A stretch of DNA of 9,303 nt, taken from positions 1-9,303 of the forward strand of contig JAFGKP010000063.1 in assembly GCA_016928455.1 (NCBI GenBank), read 5' to 3'. Below, piece after piece: positions 1 to 5,041 of the stretch. Under the pieces are notes generated by a model. It did not search any database, was not told the origin of the DNA, and saw only the letters and a list, made by a program, of their open reading frames with translations. The stretch's first letter is position 1. Each line of letters opens with the position of its first letter. Both the position numbers and the translations under genes were made by a program. The DNA is from Methanomicrobia archaeon. GTDB taxonomy: Archaea; Halobacteriota; Syntropharchaeia; Alkanophagales; Methanospirareceae.

Positions 1-536
1 CCGCTTTCCACATCCATATACACCTGATTTGTTATGATGACCACAAGGTCGTGCCTGCGCGCGCATTCTAAGAGCGTTGCAATTTGATTTGCCAGGCCTT
101 TAACATATGCGCTCCGTTCATCGTCCAGCTCCAGCCGGTAAAAGAGCGTCGCCGAGTCCAAAACGATTAGTTTTATCTTACTTTTATTCGCCTTCTCCTT
201 GATTACCGTGCCAATCTCCTTGATGCACGAGGTCTGCTGCTCGAAGGTATGGGGCTGATAGAGGATAATTCGCTCCGCGAGCACCTCTACCGACTCGTCC
301 TCGTTCTTGTGCGCACTGGCGATCTGTAAAAACCGCTCAGGTGAGAGCCCTTCGCTATCAATGATGATTACACTCTGCCCGTCGCGCGCGCACTCGACGG
401 CCATCTGGAGACAGATGTTGGTCTTGCCGCTGCCCGCTTCGCCATAAAGCTGTGTGACCGTGCCCGACTCGAAACCACCGCCGAGGAGCTCATCCATACT
501 CTTACAGCCCGTGCCATATTTCGTCGGTAATTGCAT
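1..536 (-). CDS. radB: RadB, archaeal RecA/Rad51-family recombination protein (3' end missing)
   Basis: RadB is the archaeal RecA/Rad51 paralogue that assists RadA in homologous recombination and DNA repair. It binds DNA and nucleotide but lacks the N-terminal helix-hairpin-helix domain of RadA. The visible 178 codons match this: the protein starts almost directly at the ATPase core (LPTKYGTGCKSMDELLGGG, residues 3-21). Walker A is GEAGSGKT at residues 32-39 and Walker B is KLIVLDS at 122-128. An ITNQ segment near residue 170 fits the RecA-type L2 neighbourhood. The family usually has about 220-240 residues, so roughly the last 50 lie off the left edge. I chose the ATG at 534-536, which has a GGGG run upstream; an in-frame ATG at 543-545 would add three residues but sits too close to that run. 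It is the last visible gene of a same-strand series with nadX and the TPR gene, 80 bp after the TPR stop. Family assignment is secure; the start is less so. Confidence 0.93.
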   Translation of the reverse strand, partial: MQLPTKYGTGCKSMDELLGGGFESGTVTQLYGEAGSGKTNICLQMAVECARDGQSVIIIDSEGLSPERFLQIASAHKNEDESVEVLAERIILYQPHTFEQQTSCIKEIGTVIKEKANKSKIKLIVLDSATLFYRLELDDERSAYVKGLANQIATLLECARRHDLVVIITNQVYMDVES

Positions 537-609
537 GCTTGCCATATCCCCAAAATGACTTCATGACCGCTATGCTAACGCCGTTCGGTCGAGTACGCAC
601 GTGGATTCG

Positions 610-619
610 TGAGCGCTCA
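610..619. repeat. 10-bp perfect palindrome over the TPR-gene stop codon
   Basis: TGAGCGCTCA is self-complementary and contains the TGA stop of the TPR-like gene, just before the 80-bp spacer to radB. It could form a very short hairpin at the 3' end of the message, but a 10-bp palindrome can arise by chance and no T-run follows on the minus strand. It is listed as a visible structure only. Confidence 0.3.
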
Positions 620-1879
620 ACTCGCCTCCTTCAGCGGTCTCAAAACGCCACCAGTAAAGTAGATATCGCCCCAGGGATAGATCGCCATGGCGAACGTCAA
701 GCCCTCCTCGAGCTCCGGCAAATCGCCCCGCAACTCGTACTCCTTCCCGCTCTCCGTCTCTTTGACCACCAGCGTAAAACTCGCCGGGTCGGCGCGGATG
801 ACTTCAAATGCGCCCGTGATAGGATTACCAAGCTTCTCTATCTTCGCCCTGAGCTCTTCATCAAGTTCCTTCTCATCTGCGTACATGAGCCCCGGCGTTC
901 GCCCATCTGCCAGCTTGCGCGTGAACAGGAACCAGTTAAGGAACTCGAAGAGCAAATCGATTCGCAACTTCTCCAGCCCGGCCGCTTCCTTATACTCCTC
1001 CTGCGCCTTCTCCATCTCTTTCCGCAACCGCCTATCCGCAAACGCCCGGACCTCCTCGAGCAGCCACGACGATTCCCAGTACGCACGTGCCTTCCGCGCT
1101 TCTTCAGCCTCCAGATGCAGCATGCGCTCCACTCGGCTGATGCGCTCTTTGATGACCTCACCAAGCCCTTCACCGGTCGTGCCAATGCGCTCGCAAACCT
1201 CCAGACTTTCTTTAAACGCAGTTAACGACTCAGTATACCGTCCACGACGCTCCAGGAAGTCGCCATAGTTCGCCCAGACCATTTCATCGTCCGTCTCGTC
1301 CAGGAACCGCTTGTATTCCGCCTCGACATCCGCCCATCGCTCTCCCTCCTCGTACAGCCCCATAAGCAGGGAATGAGCGGCTAAATCTGACGGTTCTTCC
1401 TCAAGGATTGCAGTAAGCAGGTACTCGCCGCGCGCCTTATCACGTTCAAAGAGGCGCTCTTTCAAATGGCCCTCGATACCCTGGTCGCTCAGAAACTCGC
1501 GGAGCGCATCGGGAAATCCTTCCGCTGCTTTGACGTCCTCCGCCAGCCAGAGTGCACAGATCGCTTCAAAATCCGTTAAAAGCCATAGATCGTCCTGGTT
1601 GAGCGGCTGCAGCGCGCTTTCGTCAGTTTCCGCGGCGTCCCGAACGATCGCAAACTCGCCCTCTGTTAAGCCCTCCACTTCGTCCACGGTCTTCAGTCCG
1701 TGTTTCCGCATGTACTTAAGGTACGTACGACGCACATTGTCCGCCTCGCGACGGCTGATCCGCTGCGTCTCCACATCTCTGTACGCCCGCTGCGTCACTA
1801 TCAGGAGCTTTACCGCTTCCTTGAGAAGGTTATCGTCCTCGAGGCCCAAAAAGGCCGCTATCACGTCATCTGTGCTCAT
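617..1879 (-). CDS. Uncharacterised TPR-like protein with C-terminal beta-rich domain
   Basis: I do not recognise a named family for this 420-residue acidic, helix-rich, soluble protein without signal peptide or membrane segment. Residues 1-60 form a charged helical region with many Arg/Lys. Residues 90-160 are helical. Two helix-turn-helix units resemble tetratricopeptide repeats: about 164-193 (ending EAEYKRFLDET) and 198-231 (NYGDFLERRGRYTESLTAF). A strongly charged, probably coiled-coil stretch covers about 240-300 (ERISRVERMLHLEAEEARKA and on). From about 352 the composition switches to a short beta-rich module (GAFEVIRADPASFTLVV, then a GDIYFTGGVL segment near 404-413). TPR proteins usually scaffold other proteins, but the partner here is unknown. 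It begins 16 bp after nadX and precedes radB by 80 bp, so co-transcription is likely. The ribosome site is weak (GAGAAG before ATG). Its function remains unassigned; the coding call itself is strong because a long open frame shares spacing and strand with its neighbours. Confidence 0.85.
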   Translation of the reverse strand: MSTDDVIAAFLGLEDDNLLKEAVKLLIVTQRAYRDVETQRISRREADNVRRTYLKYMRKHGLKTVDEVEGLTEGEFAIVRDAAETDESALQPLNQDDLWLLTDFEAICALWLAEDVKAAEGFPDALREFLSDQGIEGHLKERLFERDKARGEYLLTAILEEEPSDLAAHSLLMGLYEEGERWADVEAEYKRFLDETDDEMVWANYGDFLERRGRYTESLTAFKESLEVCERIGTTGEGLGEVIKERISRVERMLHLEAEEARKARAYWESSWLLEEVRAFADRRLRKEMEKAQEEYKEAAGLEKLRIDLLFEFLNWFLFTRKLADGRTPGLMYADEKELDEELRAKIEKLGNPITGAFEVIRADPASFTLVVKETESGKEYELRGDLPELEEGLTFAMAIYPWGDIYFTGGVLRPLKEAS

Positions 1880-1895
1880 AGTATCTTCTCGTTCA

Positions 1896-2753
1896 CTACG
1901 TCCCCACCTTTATTGGATAAGATATGCGTTTCAGTGTCGCGATCGCCGAGAGCGCCGCTAAATAACTTGTTCTGGGATTCGACTTCGACGGGAAGTTCCT
2001 CACCCGCACCAGGAGCTGCCCGAATTCACCCCGTACTTCTATCTCGTGCTGGTTCTCCTTTGCGCCCGGATCTGCTACGATCTGCACTTTCGTTGCCTCA
2101 GGACCGATACCCGCAAGGCTCAATGAAGCGGCGACATTAACGTTTTCCGGGAAATGCGCTAATGCCGCTCGTGCAGGGCCGATGAACAACGTCCGCTCCT
2201 CCTGTAGCCCGTCAAGCTTGATCCCCGCCGCTTGCACGTATTCGTTCCCCGCAAAGCCGCGCGGCGGCTTCCGTGTCGTTAAGTGTACCGATTGAATACC
2301 CCCGATAGCACCAGATTTGAGCCCGTCAAGACCCGCAATAGCGCCGGAAGGAATGTAGACCTTCCCGCCCCGTTCCTTTGCTAGCCGCTCAATCTCTTCA
2401 TACAGGCCGGGATCGCAGATCAGCGCCCCGACACTCATGATCATGACATCTTTTCCCGCGCCCAGCGCAGGGAGCAGATACTCACGCACCGCATCCTGCG
2501 AGGCGCATTCGATAACCAGATCAACGGCATCCAAAATCGCTGCCAGATCTGAGCTGTCAGTCCTCGTGAGCGCCGGCTTCCTTCGCAGTAACTCGCAGAG
2601 CTGATCGATACGCTCGGGATGCGCATCGATCAACCATTTGAGCTCCATATTCAGGTCCAGCGCCCGGTCGGCGAACTTGTCTCTGTCTATTGCCATGCAG
2701 ATCTCCATGCCGATCGCACCGCAGCCCACTATACCTACGCTTATTCGTGTCAT
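1896..2753 (-). CDS. nadX: L-aspartate dehydrogenase (NAD biosynthesis)
   Basis: This enzyme oxidises L-aspartate to iminoaspartate with NAD(P)+, feeding quinolinate synthase NadA; in many archaea it replaces the oxygen-linked aspartate oxidase NadB. The 285 residues are full family length. The Rossmann nucleotide site is GIVGCGAIG at residues 7-15. Other family signatures are IECAS (81-85), MSVGAL (106-111), PSGAIAGLDG (135-144), TRKPP (160-164), FPENVNVAASLSLAG (201-215) and VADP (226-229). ENQHEI at 233-238 supplies His236, the position expected for the catalytic histidine of the family. A C-terminal FPSKSNPRTSYLA block (254-266) is also typical. It is divergent from nadC across an 84-bp spacer and is the first gene of the minus-strand unit that continues with the TPR gene and radB. 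The ATG at 2751-2753 has no strong Shine-Dalgarno sequence and lies only about 30 bp from an AT-rich box, so a short or absent leader is possible. Confidence 0.95.
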   Translation of the reverse strand: MTRISVGIVGCGAIGMEICMAIDRDKFADRALDLNMELKWLIDAHPERIDQLCELLRRKPALTRTDSSDLAAILDAVDLVIECASQDAVREYLLPALGAGKDVMIMSVGALICDPGLYEEIERLAKERGGKVYIPSGAIAGLDGLKSGAIGGIQSVHLTTRKPPRGFAGNEYVQAAGIKLDGLQEERTLFIGPARAALAHFPENVNVAASLSLAGIGPEATKVQIVADPGAKENQHEIEVRGEFGQLLVRVRNFPSKSNPRTSYLAALSAIATLKRISYPIKVGT

Positions 2754-2837
2754 CTTCTACCGTGCAGTCTTAGAAAGGATCGTTAAAAACGAGCGATTTG
2801 TGCTTAACCTTTCTTAAGTTAAGAAGATAAGTTTTAT
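2754..2837. promoter_or_regulatory. Divergent nadX/nadC promoter region
   Basis: This 84-bp spacer must hold the promoters of both NAD-biosynthesis genes. The AT-rich segment GTTAAAAACG (2782-2791) reads CGTTTTTAAC on the minus strand and is centred about 33 bp before the nadX ATG, a fitting place for an archaeal TATA box with a very short leader. For nadC, the AT-rich block CTTAAGTTAAG (2813-2823) lies about 20-30 bp before the start, again consistent with a nearly leaderless transcript. Box assignments are by eye. The divergent arrangement itself is clear. Confidence 0.5.
2803..2823. repeat. Inverted repeat CTTAAC-N9-GTTAAG, candidate operator
   Basis: Perfect 6-bp arms at 2803-2808 and 2818-2823 are separated by nine bases, giving half-sites about 1.5 helical turns apart. 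It lies in the shared nadX/nadC spacer, only 15 bp before the nadC start, so a dimeric regulator bound here would cover the nadC promoter. The arms are AT-rich and short, so part of the symmetry may simply be promoter composition. No regulator gene is visible nearby. Confidence 0.4.
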
Positions 2838-3671
2838 GTGCCCATGCTGCTGAAGGAGATAGAACACTTCCTCGAGGAAGATTGCGGGCACGAGGATTAC
2901 GAGCTCATCGTGCCCATAACAACTGTCTGCAACGCGGAGATCACGGTAAAGGAGGATGGCCTCCTCGCGGGTTTAGAGGAGGTTCTGCAGATCTTCGATT
3001 ACGCGGGACTCAAATATTCCACTGAATTTACCGATGCCGATGCTCTGAGGGCTGAGGACGTCGTGGTGAGACTGCATGGTTCCGCTGCGAAGATCTTAAA
3101 GGTCGAGCGCCTTGTCCTGAACATCCTCGGCCGGATGAGCGGTATCGCGACGCTCGTGCACGAGTATGTCGAGGAGGCGCAGAGCGGTAATTACCACGTC
3201 ACGGTCGCAGGGACCCGGAAAACGACGCCGGGCTTCAGGAAGTACGAGAAACGAGCCATTATGATCGGTGGTGGTGATCCGCACCGCTTTGGACTCGCCG
3301 ATGCGGTAATCATTAAGGACAATCATCTCGCGCTCATGGGCCTGGAGCAGGCGATAAAGAAGGCCAAGAGCGCGATCAGTTTCACCCGCAAGCTCGAGAT
3401 AGAGGTGGAAACCATCGAGGACGCGCTCCAAGCGGCGAGCTTGGGCGTCGATATCATCATGCTCGATAACATGACCCCAACGAAGGTAAAAGAGTGCCTG
3501 CAGCTGCTCAACACCTCGGGACTCCGTGATCGGCTACTCATCGAGGCCTCGGGCGGAATAACCAAGGAGAACGTGCGGGAGTATGCGGCTACGGGCGTTG
3601 ACATTGTCTCAATCGGGCGATTGACCTATGCAGCGCGATCCCTGGGCTTCTCACTGCACGTAAGGACCTGA
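2838..3671 (+). CDS. nadC: Nicotinate-nucleotide pyrophosphorylase (quinolinate phosphoribosyltransferase)
   Basis: NadC converts quinolinate and PRPP to nicotinate mononucleotide, CO2 and pyrophosphate, the step after NadA in de novo NAD synthesis. The 277 residues are normal length. Substrate-binding motifs are all present: ER at 90-91, NILGRMSGIAT (95-105), GTRKTTPGFR (125-134), IGGGDPHR (143-150), IKDNH (159-163), EIEVE (187-191), MLDN (208-211), EASGGI (236-241) and VSIGRLT (257-263). The N-terminal signature is unusual: where most family members have an ED-x-G-x-GD-I/T motif, this one reads EDCGHEDYELIVP (14-26). The start is GTG at 2838 or, six bases later, ATG at 2844; an out-of-frame ATG overlaps at 2836. 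The gene is divergent from nadX, and this pairing supports NAD synthesis. A ModD-like or nicotinate phosphoribosyltransferase role is possible for such homologues but is less likely next to nadX. It ends 24 bp from the convergent hsp20 gene. Confidence 0.92.
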   Translation: MPMLLKEIEHFLEEDCGHEDYELIVPITTVCNAEITVKEDGLLAGLEEVLQIFDYAGLKYSTEFTDADALRAEDVVVRLHGSAAKILKVERLVLNILGRMSGIATLVHEYVEEAQSGNYHVTVAGTRKTTPGFRKYEKRAIMIGGGDPHRFGLADAVIIKDNHLALMGLEQAIKKAKSAISFTRKLEIEVETIEDALQAASLGVDIIMLDNMTPTKVKECLQLLNTSGLRDRLLIEASGGITKENVREYAATGVDIVSIGRLTYAARSLGFSLHVRT

Positions 3672-3695
3672 GCTAACCTTCTGTTCGCCTGCTAG

Positions 3696-4061
3696 CTACA
3701 CAAGCTTGATCGATACCTTCTGCCGGATCTTGGGCAGCGCGATCCGGAGAACGCCGTTCTTTAAGGTCGCCTCCACTTGCTCTGGCTCGATGGGTTCTGG
3801 CAGCCGAATCTGCTTCTTAAATGATTGGAACGCGATCTTCTTCTGAACCACTCCCCACCGCTCCCAGCAGACAGCGTTGCTCATCCGCGCCGTCACCTCT
3901 AACGTGTTCCTCGTCGTATGGACCTCAACGTCCTCCTTCTTCACGCGCGGCAGGTCAAAGGTTACCAGAATCAGATCTTCAAGATCTTCTACCTCGTATA
4001 ACGGCTCTAAATTGCCATTATAACCCCACGTTGCCTTCAATAAACTTCTTTCCAGTCCCAT
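3696..4061 (-). CDS. hsp20: Small heat-shock protein (Hsp20/alpha-crystallin family)
   Basis: Small heat-shock proteins are ATP-independent cytoplasmic holdases that bind unfolding proteins. At 121 residues this is a short member. The alpha-crystallin domain runs from about 18 to 117. Its first half has the pattern LYEVEDLEDLILVTFDLPRV (21-40) followed by KKEDVEV. Its second half holds FKKQIRLPEPIEPEQVEATL (81-100) then KNGVLRIALPK (101-111), the family's most diagnostic block. The N-terminal arm is short (about 17 residues) and no separate C-terminal tail follows the final VSIKLV, so oligomer size may differ from longer homologues. Residues 62-72 (NAVCWERWGVV), between the two halves, contain two tryptophans and look variable. 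The gene starts 23 bp after the PAC2-family gene with a good purine-rich ribosome site, indicating an operon with it. Its 3' end is convergent with nadC, 24 bp apart. Confidence 0.92.
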   Translation of the reverse strand: MGLERSLLKATWGYNGNLEPLYEVEDLEDLILVTFDLPRVKKEDVEVHTTRNTLEVTARMSNAVCWERWGVVQKKIAFQSFKKQIRLPEPIEPEQVEATLKNGVLRIALPKIRQKVSIKLV

Positions 4062-4065
4062 TTCG

Positions 4066-4081
4066 CTCCCTTCTCACCCCC
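4066..4081 (-). promoter_or_regulatory. Ribosome binding site of hsp20
   Basis: On the minus strand the 23-bp gap before the hsp20 ATG reads GGGGGTGAGAAGGGAG. It contains both a GGTGA core, complementary to the 3' end of archaeal 16S rRNA, and a second GGGAG four bases before the start. This supports the ATG at 4059-4061 and translation as an internal cistron after the PAC2 gene. Confidence 0.6.
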
Positions 4082-4084
4082 GCT

Positions 4085-4846
4085 TCACCGATACATAATG
4101 GGCATATCCTGCTCCATACCTTTCTGCATCTCCTGCGCGGACTGTGTAGTCTGCTGCATGAGGTCTCGCGCTCTAAGCTTGATCTCCTCAGCGTTTTCCA
4201 GGAGTTCAGCGACATCTACATCGAGTGCCGTGACAAACTTCTTAACAACTTCAATCGCCGCCGCTGCCGCGCCCGGATCGGGATAGACCGGATAGCACTG
4301 TGCGAGCACCGAAACCGCGCTGATTTGCCGCTTCGCGCATTCTCGCAGCATCATCGCGTATGTCCCGGCAATGAACCCCTCCTCCAGAAGATCCAGCTGC
4401 TTTTCCTTCAACACGGCCACTGCGGATGCGCTATTGCCAACGCCGAAGACCTCTGGCTTCTCGATATCCATGCGGTTCTTCATAGGAAGCCCCTTAATCG
4501 AGATAATTGGCTGTTGCACCTCCAGCTTCCGAAACCAATCAGCCAACGCGGTCGTCAATGGGTAAACCGCCTTGGGCGGCACTGCCACCTCCGATAAAAT
4601 CACGATAGTGCGCCCGTCGGCATCGCTGTAAATCCTGAACGGATTCTCCAATCTCCCGTCATGGATAACCATAACCGGTGGAAACAGTTCCGATTCGATG
4701 TGCCCGATCTCGCGATATTCCAGCTTCTCCACGATGAACGAAGCTGCAATCGTCCCTACCAGGCCCACATCAGGCAAGCCCTCCAGCACGATTGGATTAG
4801 TATATACCGTCTCTTCCTCCTCCACTATGCGCACGATTTCTTCCAT
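4085..4846 (-). CDS. PAC2-family proteasome assembly chaperone homologue (PbaB-like)
   Basis: This 253-residue soluble protein belongs to the PAC2 family, archaeal homologues of eukaryotic 20S proteasome assembly chaperones. The typical N-terminal core is GLPDVGLVGTIAASFIVEKL (23-42), followed by IGHIESELFPPV (47-58), DGR (63-65), NPFRIY (68-73) and ILSEVAVPP (83-91). A Gly/Ala-rich loop (GVGNSASAVAV, 135-145) and a PDPGAAAAAIEVV segment (189-201) also fit. From about 210 to 245 there is a charged helix, probably a coiled coil. The protein ends Ile-Met-Tyr-Arg, so its last three residues (MYR) match the hydrophobic-Tyr-X tail that lets PAN and the Pyrococcus protein PbaB dock in pockets of the proteasome alpha ring. 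Docking by this protein is inferred. It leads a two-gene unit with hsp20, both protein quality-control factors, and is divergent from mmp3. The ATG at 4844-4846 has GGAG only two bases upstream, which is short spacing; no better start is visible. Confidence 0.92.
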   Translation of the reverse strand: MEEIVRIVEEEETVYTNPIVLEGLPDVGLVGTIAASFIVEKLEYREIGHIESELFPPVMVIHDGRLENPFRIYSDADGRTIVILSEVAVPPKAVYPLTTALADWFRKLEVQQPIISIKGLPMKNRMDIEKPEVFGVGNSASAVAVLKEKQLDLLEEGFIAGTYAMMLRECAKRQISAVSVLAQCYPVYPDPGAAAAAIEVVKKFVTALDVDVAELLENAEEIKLRARDLMQQTTQSAQEMQKGMEQDMPIMYR

Positions 4847-4861
4847 TGCTCCGACTACTTC

Positions 4862-4908
4862 TACCTAGTATAGATAGCTATAGCTCCGTCACAGGATAAA
4901 AAACCCAC
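4862..4908 (-). promoter_or_regulatory. Candidate promoter for the PAC2-hsp20 unit
   Basis: Two AT-rich boxes on the minus strand could serve. One is GGGTTTTTTATCC near 4895-4908, which would give a leader of about 30 bases. The other is CTATCTATACTAG near 4866-4879, which would place transcription start at or next to the ATG. The sequence cannot decide between them. Confidence 0.35.
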
Positions 4909-4931
4909 CCTTCTACGCCCCGAGCGCTTCG

Positions 4932-4948
4932 CCTGTTCCAGGGACAGG
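4932..4948. repeat. Short hairpin in the PAC2/mmp3 divergent spacer
   Basis: CCTGTTC pairs with GGGACAGG-side bases (4932-4938 with 4942-4948, including one G-T wobble) around a three-base loop. It lies in the 195-bp spacer between the divergent PAC2 and mmp3 genes, outside both proposed core promoters. It might be an upstream regulator site or nothing; no other structure or gene stands out in this spacer. Confidence 0.25.
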
Positions 4949-5000
4949 AACCTTCCGGTCGAACAGCAGTTTGAGATAACTACCTCCGGTGAGGTAAAAA

Positions 5001-5016
5001 GAAAAAACTTTAAAAG
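5001..5016 (+). promoter_or_regulatory. Promoter of mmp3 (BRE-like A-run plus TATA box)
   Basis: CTTTAAAAG at 5008-5016 is preceded by the purine-rich run GAAAAAA at 5001-5007, matching an archaeal TATA box with an upstream BRE. Its centre is about 30 bp before the mmp3 ATG at 5042. Since archaeal initiation occurs roughly 25 bp downstream of the box, the message is probably leaderless or nearly so. This agrees with the absence of a Shine-Dalgarno sequence before the ATG. Confidence 0.6.
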
Positions 5017-5041
5017 CCCACCGAGTCCTAACAATAGTGTT

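Noticed and set aside
592..1089. AGTACGCACGTG occurring at 592-603 and 1078-1089
   Set aside because: A single 12-base repeat is expected by chance in a window this size, and one copy is inside a coding region.
539..1225. A 228-codon plus-strand open frame opposite the TPR-like gene
   Set aside because: It lies wholly antisense to a longer frame with coherent domains and operon spacing, its translation shows no recognisable motif, and it is explained by GC-rich codon composition.
3671..3697. AGCTA/TAGCT inverted repeat in the 24-bp gap between convergent nadC and hsp20 as a bidirectional terminator
   Set aside because: The stem is only 5 bp around a 17-base loop and no T-run is present on either strand.
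3821..4597. A 258-codon plus-strand open frame opposite hsp20 and the PAC2 gene
   Set aside because: It crosses two well-recognised genes on the other strand, and its translation is Leu/Arg/His-rich with no family features.
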